NCBI GenBank assembly: GCA_001600695.1 | Contig: BCKQ01000008.1 | Coordinates: forward strand, 658,816-720,923 | DNA length: 62,108 nt | From: Ascoidea asiatica | Taxonomy: Eukaryota; Ascomycota; Saccharomycetes; Ascoideales; Ascoideaceae | Direction of reading: 5' to 3' | In this document: positions 43,731 through 53,636 of the stretch, piece after piece | Layout: the number at the start of each line of letters is the position of its first letter | Numbering within the stretch: position 1 is the first letter of the stretch | The notes under the pieces: generated by a model | Told to the model about the DNA's origin: nothing | Databases searched by the model: none | What the model saw: the letters and a program-made list of their open reading frames with translations, nothing else | Program-made: the position numbers and the translations under genes

Positions 43731-46547
43731 TTTTGANTTTTTTGAATTAAAATCTGGAATATTTATCGTTTATTTGAATTTTCTTTTTCTTTATTTTCAA
43801 ATTTTTTTTTGCTTTAAACTTCAATTTGAATTTTTATTATTCTTCAAAAGCTTGAATGAAATTATATTACTGAGTTCCAGTATTTTATAAGGCACGATAA
43901 AGGATATAGAATATAATATGAAATATAAAAAATTATATTATATATAAGATATATGATAGACGATTTAAAATATTATCAATAAATATATAAAAATTAAAAA
44001 AAGATATTTTTATGAACTTTTAATGACGTTTGTAATGATGATAATACTATATTGAGATATAATTCTGTGTAATTTGTAAAAAAAAATGATTAAAAGAATA
44101 AATGGTATTATATATTTCAAAATTAGAAGAATTATGAAAATATTTATATGATTTTTAAAAATCAATTAAGTTAAAAAGACATATAATTGAAATTTAATTG
44201 ATGATTAAATGATTTTTAACTAATATTAAATCAAAAGAGGATATTTAAAGAAACAGACCGAAAATGCCCCAGGTTTGTAAGAAATTATGAACGCAAAACA
44301 TGATGAGAAGACAGCCTCTGCGGAAGAAGATCAGGTAGAAGAGCATGAAGAATAGCAAAAAGGATCAGAAAAGCAGTTTGGATCAGTCACCGTAGCTTTT
44401 CTCGGTGCAGCCAGCCAGCCAATAGGAGAACAGCATCATCAGCACTACCCAGCTCCAAGACCAGTTCGCAGACCCACTCCTAACAGGGATTGGTGATGAA
44501 TGGTGATGTGTGCTGCTTTATACGGCGCTATGCTGCGGGCCGCTAGCAGTTACTAATAAGCTCTGGTCTTTGTCTCTTCAAGACCTGCAATTCCCCGGAA
44601 GTGTCAGGTGCCCAGCCGGATCTCTTCCCAGTACTATAATAAGCCCCACCTCTTAGTGCCTATTTTGGCCAAATTATTATCTTTCTATTTGATAGTGTTG
44701 TTTTATCAGGATTTTTACTTCTTATCCAGATTGTTCCATATTATCAGAAACTCATATTCTAATTGGGTGGATCACTTTGTGAAAAAATCTTTTTAAAGCT
44801 TAAACATAAACTTCTGATATTTGTTTTGAAAATTAATTGCTCAAATAAAATATTGATAAAGGGTGTATTCTCTCAATCAGCCCCTCAATGTTAAAATAAA
44901 TGTTTAAAGCTTTGTCCGTATTCATATTACTCAATCTTCTAATATTTTTCGAAAATAAGAAAAGCATTGAGTTACTGATGAGAATATTTGAAAGTGAAAT
45001 TATATCTGAATATAAGAAAATTATTTGAATTCTCCTCCTCATTATTTACAATTACCAAAATTTCTCTTTAGTTTCTTTGAAAATAAATTTTTGCAATTTG
45101 CTATTTGCTATTTGCTATTTTGATAGTTTAATATTTTGATACTTCGATACTTTAAATTACTTTGATATTTTTGTGTTTTGATAATATGCCGAACTCGAAT
45201 TTTCAATCTTTTCATTCCTGTACCTCCCGGGGGTTCTTTTCTGTCCATAATACATACCGTTTGTTTGCCTAACATTTTTTCAGTTATACCCCAGATTTTC
45301 CCGTTTTAATAAATAAAAGTAGCTTTATCCTCATACTCCCTAATAATTTTATTATACATTTAGTGTAATTTTTTTNTTTTTCTTTTTACCCCAGACATTC
45401 TACCTTTTTTAGTTAAATTTTGTTTGATAGCAAATTTATTTTTCAGTTAAATTCAACCAATCAGCATTTCCTTTACTAATTTCGAATTAATTTAACTCGA
45501 TTTAATAAAGTTCAATCTTTTCCGATTTTTATTATATTGTATTATCTAATAGTTGATATTAAAATTTTAATTTTTGATTTTTTATTATATTACTTTTTCC
45601 TATAAATATTTTAAGTTGTATTCAAATTATTCTATCTTTATTATTACTTTTCTTTTTATTTTTTTTTTATCTCTTATTTAAAACTTATTGGCTGTTTTTT
45701 TAATTGTTTGATTTCCCTTCGACTTTTTCAACTTGAATAACTCGAAATAGTGGTTCAAATTACATTCTCGAACTTCATAAAGAGCTTTCTGAATTTAAGA
45801 ACATTTAACCATACTTTTAGTAAACTATAATTTTAATAAAGGAGAAATAATGGTGGTTCTTAGAAATTTAAGCAATATATTCCTTCCTTTTATATATTTT
45901 TTTTTGCTAATTGAAGAAGAATTTAAAGGAAGTTTTAAAAACCAGAAAACAAATTTAGATTGATTGAATCATCATGACTATGAGTTACTTCGGTTATACT
46001 TCGCAAACTTATCAGCTTGAGTCATCGATACAATTGCCCTAATCAACTAATCAATATAATGAACTTTTGCTCAAAATTAATACCATTATTAACATATTTC
46101 GCATATTTTAGATGCTTTCGAAAAGATACTTTGGCAGCACAATCTTGATAAAAAGTGATCCATATAAATTCCATTCAATAGAATATTAAAAACTGTTTAT
46201 TCCTAAGCAAAAATTTCTGATATGCGTGTTAGAGTCAATAAACTAGGTCTATTTCCGAATGTAGTCTAAGACTCAAATGATTCACGCATGACTCTCACGA
46301 CTCAAGATATGTTTATCTCCATGCCAGCGGACTAAGCCTATTAATTATAGGGTAACCTCATAAAAACCGACCTTGAATACTTAGTAACGCTAACTGATAA
46401 CATTGTGAGCGTAATATTTGAAATTTATTTACACTCTATTCGATCTATTTAGTTAAAATTTGACATAATAGTAAATAAATTGATCTAACAGATTTGAAGG
46501 TTTGAAATGAATATTAGTTAAATTTGAAGTTTGAATTATTTAAATTA
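43731..46547. other. Long intergenic region upstream of PYC
   Basis: 2.8 kb without a convincing gene. Next to PYC it is very AT-rich (43740-44250). A distinctly GC-richer block at about 44260-44660 has CCAAT (GCCAATAGG near 44420), repeated TGATGA and CGGGCCGC. Short tandem TTTGCTA units are at about 45100-45120. TACCCCAGA occurs twice (about 45288 and 45386). Open frames at 44608-44796(+), 44833-45042(-) and a 37-codon frame at 45850-45963(+) with a hydrophobic stretch are the best short ORFs, none with recognisable sequence. A TGAGTCA lies at about 46019. Confidence 0.55.
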
Positions 46548-47102
46548 ATGTCTCATATTGTTATCAATCCTTCTGTTTCATATATCAAGGACACATTTCC
46601 AAGAGCTTCAACTTCAAGATTATATAACTTAAGAATAATAGCTCAAATTTCTAATATATTTTATGAAGATGTTAATATCATGAATAAAGTAAATTACAAG
46701 AATCAGCACTTAAATAAATTTAGTATAAACCCAAAATACACTTTCCATAACCAAACTCAAGATAATTATGATAGCTTCGATTTTTTCGTACAGTTAAAAC
46801 CAATTTCTAATTTACATTTTCAGGAAAAAAAGACGAAGGAATATGATTTTTTAATTCTTAGATTATCAAATTCGGCAGAAGTGATAAAACATTTACATAA
46901 CTCAAAAGACTTATTCTCAATTGGTTCATTAATTGAAGTTTATACAATATTCAATGGAAATATCAATCAATTCAATATAGTCCAATTGAAAAATTTGAAT
47001 ATAAATTCAAAATTGTTAAATGATGTAACTAATATTGAAATTTTAAATAAAATGGCAAATAGGATTACTCCAATAGGAGCTAAACTCAAAAGAAGAATTT
47101 GA
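46548..47102 (+). CDS. Hypothetical protein, 184 aa, OB-fold-like
   Basis: I do not recognise the family with certainty. The start is the ATG at 46548; the frame extends eight codons upstream only to a TTG, and a four-codon ORF lies just before. The pattern is beta-rich: RLYNLRIIAQISNIFYED early, a central YDSFDFFVQLKPISNL, and a late SIGSLIEVYTIFNGNINQF followed by NIVQLKNLNI. Alternating hydrophobic strands around a Gly suggest an OB-like barrel, so a small DNA- or RNA-binding protein (for example a Ten1-like telomere factor) is possible, but only by analogy. The C-terminus is basic. It converges on RPL27, 225 bp stop to stop. Its plausible composition, length and placement support a real, fast-evolving gene. 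Confidence 0.65.
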   Translation: MSHIVINPSVSYIKDTFPRASTSRLYNLRIIAQISNIFYEDVNIMNKVNYKNQHLNKFSINPKYTFHNQTQDNYDSFDFFVQLKPISNLHFQEKKTKEYDFLILRLSNSAEVIKHLHNSKDLFSIGSLIEVYTIFNGNINQFNIVQLKNLNINSKLLNDVTNIEILNKMANRITPIGAKLKRRI

Positions 47103-47327
47103 AAAAAAAAAGAAATTTTCAATTCCCTCCAATTTTTTTTTCCTTTTTCTATATTATTTTAGTAATACATGCGTATATGTTGGAACAATATAATTTTATA
47201 TTGTTTTTTAAATATTATATATATAATCCCAAATGTATAATACAGTTATTAAATAAATAACTTAAGAGTGCCAGATCATTTTTAANATTTTGTATTACAA
47301 TTTTATATAAATGCTATAATAACAAAT

Positions 47328-48388
47328 TTAAAAGGCCAATTTTGTGAAAAACCATTTATTTTTACCAGTTTGATGTCTTTCTTCAAATGCTTTTTTGACA
47401 GCTTTCTTAGCTTCTTCTCTTTTTGTTGGTTCAGTGAATGCTTCTGCATTTACAACGGTTTTAATATTTTCGATCTCTAAAACATATCTTGTTGGCATTA
47501 AATGATTATAGTTAACAGCCTTGATAAATGGCTTGATTTTTGTTCTTTTGGCAACTTTTTTACTACCCATAGCCCCAGTTACTTTTAATGGATATCTTTC
47601 NACACCAGCCACGATAGCATGTGGGAATTGGTGAGCTTTTGAACCATCATCATAAGGTTTAACAATTACCACCTTTTTACCAGCGAATCTACCACGAGTG
47701 ATAATAGCTATTAGAATAAAAAAAAAGCTTAGTTAGTATTAGAGAAAATAAAAGAGNTAAGAGTTTTTCCTCAAAAAAAAATATAGGGAAAAAAATGAAG
47801 TTCCGCTAAATTTACAGTTAGTTTAATCTAATAAAAACTATAATCCTGAGATATAAAATATACACTAATAATTTTTTCTGATTTTACTTGAAAACTTCAG
47901 AATAATTAATCATTTGAANTTATTTTATTTGCAANAATATATGTCCAATTTATAAGTTATCTTGTAATATAATAACTTCTTGAATAACGTAATGATGAAT
48001 TAATAGTTCGATAACAATACCCAATAAATANNAAATATTTTTAATTGAAAAATTTTGAATTTCAAACAGTAGTTGTGATTTGTTGAACTAAGAACTGCTG
48101 TGAATATTTACAATTAATTATAATATTCGATCTTCTAAGAATAATAAATTTCACTCCCATAATTTTAATTTACTAAATTATCATTCACCTTTGATATTCC
48201 ATACAAAATTGTTTTTCATTTGATTGATTTAGATTATCCTTTTGGAAGGTTTACTATTTAAATGAAGAATTTGGTTCATTTGAAACTTTTTTTTAGGGAA
48301 CTTCATCACATACACCTATAATTATAAACTTGAAAATTTTTGGGAGTAATTACTTACCAACTTTGCCAGATTTAATGAATTTAGCCAT
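47328..48388 (-). CDS. RPL27: 60S ribosomal protein eL27 (Rpl27), spliced, 136 aa
   Basis: Large-subunit ribosomal protein. It has two exons: exon 1 at 48388-48358 (ATG plus 9 codons and one base, [10 protein letters not shown]) and exon 2 at 47707-47328. Joined, they give 411 nt, a 136-aa protein, exactly the length of yeast Rpl27. The splice restores the KOW-type beginning ([21 protein letters not shown]), then [40 protein letters not shown] and the end [19 protein letters not shown]. The intron keeps the same phase (after base 1 of an Ala codon) as expected for an early, N-terminal yeast RP intron. Upstream lie CACGTG and three AGGGCT-type motifs. The exon 2 frame alone begins without an ATG at the right place. 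Confidence 0.97.
47708..48357 (-). other. Spliceosomal intron of RPL27, 650 nt
   Basis: The 5' splice site is GTAAGT right after exon 1; a branch site, the perfect TACTAAC, is at 47738-47732; and the 3' site is TAG at 47710-47708, 24 bases past the branch box. The intron is AT-rich with several Ns. I saw no convincing snoRNA C/D boxes inside. Confidence 0.93.
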
Positions 48389-49767
48389 CTCTATTATATT
48401 ATTTATTAATGTCGCTATTGTAAATTCTTAACAATATTTTCCCTTATTTCAATTAAAAATAAAAAGTAATATAGTAAGTATATTTGCTTTCAAATTTACA
48501 GCTTGTTCCGTAAATGATCAAGCAATATTTCCTTACAATTTGGATATTCTTTCACTCATTGAAACGAATATTAAGAGCAGGCTAAGTGTAAGGACCCACA
48601 CTAGGACCTTCGGAGGCTGATGAAATTCTTCAAAGACCATAAGCACGAGACTTAGAGAAAAAAATATAGATGTTGGATTAGTGGCTAACCAAATATCAGC
48701 AAAGTTTTTAATTTTGCGTCTAAAAGAAAACGTGGTCACAGTCACAAATTAATAGGTATCACGTGGTTACTAACAGGGCTATACAAATATATATAGCCCT
48801 CGTTAAGATGGTAATTTATTGCTGTATGATTTTACGCCACTAACAGGCTTAGCATTAGGGCTGCTTCTCAAAAGAAAAAAAATTACCGTAACACCAATTT
48901 TGCGGTAACTTGCAAACGGCGATCGTAAATATCTTTTATTTCNAAATCTAAAGTCACTTTTCTATTAGGTATTGGCCTTTAAAGGAACTTTTAAGAATGG
49001 TTTTTAAAAGAAGCATCCCCAGTGCCTTCATCCTCTAGCTCATTATACTTCATTACCATTACAATTCAATCTCAGTATTAAACGACTTGAAAAATTTTAA
49101 GCGAAACTAAAATAAACTATTTTTGTGATACAAAAATTTCATTTGCTTCGATTTACAAGACAACTTTATGTCTGAAACTTGTAACCTGTGATGGTTTTGA
49201 AAAAAAAAAAAACACCCTCCACGGAAACGAAAAATCTCTCACAGAAAAAATGAAAATAGGCAAATTNGAAGGATCCATAGAGTTACGTATTCAACATATT
49301 ATTTTACTTTTATCAATGATACTCTAAAATTCGTCAAATAAAGAAGTTTAAAATTGGTCTTTTCCTTTCTGCTTAAGGATAAAGTTAATTAAAGTAATCG
49401 CAGACGTTCCCACAAAGTTGGCTTTGCAGTTACATTCACGATAAAATGTATGAGTCACTGGAACCGGGTGACCATTTACATTGATAGTCAAACGTGCAAT
49501 ATTGTAGACGTATGTAGTACTGTAGATTTATACCATGTAGATAAGAATTACTTTTCTAAGCTATTCGTTGAAAAGTTTTAGATTATTAGATTTTTGAACA
49601 TTTAATAAAATTCAGACTTACTTAATTATTCAATTGATTTTACTATCTATCTCACTAAATAGAGATTTTGAAAAATCATTTCTGTTCAATCGGTTTTTGT
49701 TCTTTTATTTGTAATTTTCATATTGCTAATTTATTCTGATAAATAGAGTTTCAAAATAGTTTTCAAA
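48389..49767. promoter_or_regulatory. Divergent RPL27/ILS1 promoter region
   Basis: 1.38 kb. The RPL27 side has CACGTG at 48760-48765, AGGGCT at 48775-48780, AGCCCT at 48795-48800 and TTAGGGCT at 48855-48862 (the last a good Tbf1-type half). The ILS1 side has a Gcn4 site. The minus-strand open frame at 48533-48745 starts only with GTG and overlies these motifs, so I do not count it as a gene. Confidence 0.6.
49451..49457. promoter_or_regulatory. Gcn4 site (TGAGTCA) upstream of ILS1
   Basis: Exact TGAGTCA followed by C, about 310 bp before the ILS1 ATG. ILS1 is under general amino-acid control in S. cerevisiae, so the site fits the gene. Confidence 0.6.
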
Positions 49768-52700
49768 ATGGCTTCCTTTTCTTTTCCCAAGGAAGAAGAA
49801 AAAATAATGCAATATTGGGACGAGATTAATGCCTTTAAAACTTCAAATGATTTAAGAATTACATCCAATAAAGATGAACAAAAGACGTTTACCTTTTATG
49901 ATGGTCCACCTTTTGCCACTGGCTTGCCTCATTATGGTCATATTTTAGCATCAACTGTAAAAGATATTGTCCCAAGATATGCTAATATGAATGGTAGCTA
50001 TGTTGAAAGAAGATTTGGTTGGGATACTCATGGTGTTCCTGTTGAGCATGAAATTGATAAAAAATTAGGTATCAAAGATAAAAATGATGTTATGAATATG
50101 GGTATTGCAAACTATAATGCTGAATGTAGGGCCATTGTAATGAGATATGCCAAAGATTGGAAAATAACTATAGGTAGATTGGGTAGATGGATTGATTTTG
50201 AGAATGATTATAAAACTCTCTATCCTTCTTTTATGGAAAGTTGTTGGTGGTTATTCAAACAGTTATATGAAAAAAATCAAGTTTATAGAGGCTATAGAGT
50301 CATGCCATATTCAACTGGCCTCACCACTCCATTATCTGCTTCTGAAGCTCAACAAAACTATAAAGAAGTTAATGATCCGGCCGTAACTATATCTTTCCCA
50401 TTATTAGATGATCCAAAAACTTCCTTAGTAGCCTGGACAACAACTCCATGGACTTTACCTAGTAACTTAACTGTTTGTGTCAATCCCGAATTCGAATATG
50501 TTAAAATTTATGATGAAAAAAAGGATAAGAATTTCATTATATTAGAATCATTATTAACAACTTTGTATAAAAAACCAAAGAAAGAAAAATTAAAAATTGT
50601 AGAAAAAATCAAAGGTAAAGACTTAGTGGGATTAAAATATGAACCATTATTTGATTATTTCAAAAAGGAATTTGGTGATTATGCTTTCAAAGTTATTTCT
50701 GCCGATTATGTATCCAATGATTCGGGTACCGGTTTAGTTCATCAAGCTCCAGCTCATGGTGAAGATGATTATGCTGCTTGTATGAAGTTCGGTGTTATTG
50801 ACAATTTTAGACATCCACCTTGTCCATTAGATGATCTAGGTCGTTTTACTCATGAAGTACCTGATTATGAAGGACTTTACATCAAGGATGCTAATAGAAA
50901 AATTATAAAGGCTTTACTTGATAGAGGCAGAATTTTAGTTGATTCTCAAATTAAACATAAGTATCCGTTTTGTTGGAGATCAGACACACCATTGATAAAT
51001 AGAACGATTCCTGCCTGGTTCATTCAGGTTAAAAACATTGTGCCTCAAATGCTAGAAAATGTTGAAAAGACAAATTGGGTTCCAGAAACAGTAAAAAATA
51101 GATTTACTCAATGGGTAAAGAACGCAAGAGACTGGAATTTCAGTAGAACCAGATACTGGGGTACACCAATTCCTCTATGGGTGAGTGATGATTATGAAGA
51201 AATTGTATGTATTGGATCAATCCAAGAATTAAGAGAATTATCTGGCATTGAAGATATAACTGATATACATAGAGATAAAATTGATCATATTACTATTCCA
51301 TCTAAAAGAGGTAAAGGCGATTTACACCGTATTGACGAAGTTTTTGATTGTTGGTTTGAGTCTGGTGCTATGCCTTATGCTTCTCAACATTATCCTTTCG
51401 AAAATAAGGATTCTTTCAAAAATAAATTTCCAGCCAATTTTATTTCTGAAGGTTTAGATCAAACAAGNGGTTGGTTTTATACTTTGACTGTATTGGGTAC
51501 ACATTTGTTCAACACTGTTCCGTATAAAAATGTTATTGTAACAGGTATAGTTTTAGCTGCTGATGGTAAGAAAATGTCAAAAAGATTAAAGAATTATCCT
51601 GATCCTACTTTAGTATTAGACAAGTATGGAGCTGATGCTTTAAGATTATATTTAATTAATTCCCAAGTATTGAAGGCTGAGACTTTAAGATTTGAAGAAG
51701 AAGGCGTTAAAGAAGTTATTTCAAAGGTTCTATTACCTTGGTTGAATTCATTCAAATTTNTAGATGGGTCTGTTGATATCTTAAGAAAAAATGGTACTGA
51801 ATTCAAGTTTGACCCATATTTCAAATCTGATAATGTTATGGATTGTTGGATTTTATCAAAGTTACAGTCTTTATTGGACTTTATTCAAACTGAAATGGAA
51901 TCATATAGATTATATACTGTTGTTCCCAGTCTATTAGAACTTATTGATGATTTGACTAATTGGTATATCAGATTTAATAGAAGAAGATTGAAAGGTGAAA
52001 ATGGTATTGAAGAAACCTTCAAATCCTTGAATACTTTAACTAAAGCTCTATTTTGTTTGGTAAGAGCCATGGCTCCTTTCACACCATTTTTAGCTGATAA
52101 CATCTATCAACAGATGAAATACTTATTCACAGATGAATATCTTTTATCAGTATCAAAGGATACAAGATCTGTTCATTTCTTAGATTATCCCAAAGTTGAA
52201 AACTCTTTAATTAACCCAGAAATTGAAAGAGCTGTGAGCCGTATGCAAAAAGTTATTGAATTGGGAAGAAACATTCGTGATAAGAAAACAATTTCTCTAA
52301 AAACTCCTCTTAAATCATTAGTTATATTAGCAGACAAAGAGTATTTAAACGATGTAAAATCTTTGGAACAATATGTTATTGAAGAGTTGAATATTCGTAA
52401 TGTTATCATTACAACTGATGAACAGAAGTATGGCGTTGAATACAGTGCTGTTGCAGATTGGCCTGTATTAGGTAAGAAGCTCAAGAAAGATGTCAAAAAG
52501 GTCAAAGTAGCTTTACCTAATTTGACTAGTGATGAAGTCAAAAAATATCAGTCAACTGGTCAAATCACTGTAGCAGGTATTGATTTAATTGAAGGTGATT
52601 TGAAGGTTGTTAGAGGGTTACCAGATAGTGTTACTAGCGAAGGCCAAGAAGTAAGAACCGAGAAAGATATGCTAGTTATATTAGATACTAAATTGTATCC

Positions 52701-52980
52701 TGATTTATTAACTGAAAGTGTTGCAAGGCAATTAGTCAACAGAGTTCAAAGATTGAGAAAGAAATTCGGCTTCAAAGCTACAGATGATTTAAATGTTCTA
52801 TATGAAATTAAGAACAGTAATGATACAATTGGATTAGAAAAAGCTGTAGAAACTCATAAGGATTTGTTTGGAAAATGTTGTTCCGATATTAAATTACTTT
52901 CAAAAGTTCCTGAAGGTGAAGCTATGGAAGATCAAGAAATCAATGATACGTGTATTAGGTTGTTATTAGTTAAGTTATAA
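49768..52980 (+). CDS. ILS1: Cytosolic isoleucyl-tRNA synthetase, 1070 aa
   Basis: Class Ia synthetase charging tRNA-Ile. The HIGH-type motif is HYGH at residues 55-58 within FYDGPPFATGLPHYGHIL. The CP1 editing domain carries VAWTTTPWTLPSNLTVC and GTGLVHQAPAHGEDDY. The KMSKR loop is at residues 602-606 (AADGKKMSKRLKNYPDP). The anticodon-binding helical domain follows with NWYIRFNRRRLKGE, then the eukaryotic C-terminal extension. Length matches yeast Ils1 (1072 aa). There is no presequence, so the cytosolic enzyme. The start ATG sits in a usual yeast context and precedes FSFPKEEEKI, the normal beginning of the family. A Gcn4 site lies upstream. Two Ns, one at a third position. Confidence 0.98.
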   Translation: MASFSFPKEEEKIMQYWDEINAFKTSNDLRITSNKDEQKTFTFYDGPPFATGLPHYGHILASTVKDIVPRYANMNGSYVERRFGWDTHGVPVEHEIDKKLGIKDKNDVMNMGIANYNAECRAIVMRYAKDWKITIGRLGRWIDFENDYKTLYPSFMESCWWLFKQLYEKNQVYRGYRVMPYSTGLTTPLSASEAQQNYKEVNDPAVTISFPLLDDPKTSLVAWTTTPWTLPSNLTVCVNPEFEYVKIYDEKKDKNFIILESLLTTLYKKPKKEKLKIVEKIKGKDLVGLKYEPLFDYFKKEFGDYAFKVISADYVSNDSGTGLVHQAPAHGEDDYAACMKFGVIDNFRHPPCPLDDLGRFTHEVPDYEGLYIKDANRKIIKALLDRGRILVDSQIKHKYPFCWRSDTPLINRTIPAWFIQVKNIVPQMLENVEKTNWVPETVKNRFTQWVKNARDWNFSRTRYWGTPIPLWVSDDYEEIVCIGSIQELRELSGIEDITDIHRDKIDHITIPSKRGKGDLHRIDEVFDCWFESGAMPYASQHYPFENKDSFKNKFPANFISEGLDQTXGWFYTLTVLGTHLFNTVPYKNVIVTGIVLAADGKKMSKRLKNYPDPTLVLDKYGADALRLYLINSQVLKAETLRFEEEGVKEVISKVLLPWLNSFKFXDGSVDILRKNGTEFKFDPYFKSDNVMDCWILSKLQSLLDFIQTEMESYRLYTVVPSLLELIDDLTNWYIRFNRRRLKGENGIEETFKSLNTLTKALFCLVRAMAPFTPFLADNIYQQMKYLFTDEYLLSVSKDTRSVHFLDYPKVENSLINPEIERAVSRMQKVIELGRNIRDKKTISLKTPLKSLVILADKEYLNDVKSLEQYVIEELNIRNVIITTDEQKYGVEYSAVADWPVLGKKLKKDVKKVKVALPNLTSDEVKKYQSTGQITVAGIDLIEGDLKVVRGLPDSVTSEGQEVRTEKDMLVILDTKLYPDLLTESVARQLVNRVQRLRKKFGFKATDDLNVLYEIKNSNDTIGLEKAVETHKDLFGKCCSDIKLLSKVPEGEAMEDQEINDTCIRLLLVKL

Positions 52981-53636
52981 GCTAAGTAAATTATTGTCTT
53001 TTATAATTTATAAGCAGAAAATTATTGCTAACTTCATAGCTATTTCTTTACTTCGTAGTTTGCATTGAATAAATAATCAGTGTCATTTTAATCACATTCA
53101 TCATGTTTTTTTTTGAAAATGTTTACAATTTTCCAAAAACATAGAAGTACAGGTTGGGTTATAATCTCGTGTCGAACTCGTCTACGGTTTAAATGAAATT
53201 CTACATTCCAAAGCTTTCTTAGCGGCAAGTCAACATCCAAACAACGGTACCACTGATTTTCACGGTGACTTGCGTGCAGAAACTATCGTAAAACCAAGTT
53301 CAGATCATACTCTAAGCAGATGAGTTTTGCAAAGAACCTCAGAAATTAGTGTTTCACTTTGAACGAAGCTGAAAATTAAAAAACTTACTTTTTTTGAATA
53401 TTGCTGTTTTTCCATTCATATATCAATTGGCATAGATCAAGGTTATGATCAAGGAAGAACCAAGAGTTTGAGAATANAGCTGATTTTTTCCATTCTCTTT
53501 CATAAAAATTTTACTTCCAAATTTAAATTCATAATTGTAATAGTTTTTTTTTTACGATTATAGTATCTCCTTTTAATCATTCAAGCTTATACTGAATTAT
53601 AATACTTTTTCTATTATACTCTGAACTATTAACAAA
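52981..53636. other. Intergenic region with a dyad
   Basis: 0.66 kb between ILS1 and the coiled-coil gene. A GC-richer patch at 53150-53330 holds the inverted repeat GCAAGTCA (53225-53232) / TGACTTGC (53266-53273), eight perfect pairs around 33 bases. The final 200 bases are AT-rich leader. No tRNA could be folded here. Confidence 0.5.

Noticed and set aside
48533-48745. 70-aa membrane-like ORF on the minus strand
   Set aside because: It starts only with GTG and has no ATG near the beginning. It lies in the RPL27 promoter beside the CACGTG/AGGGCT cluster.
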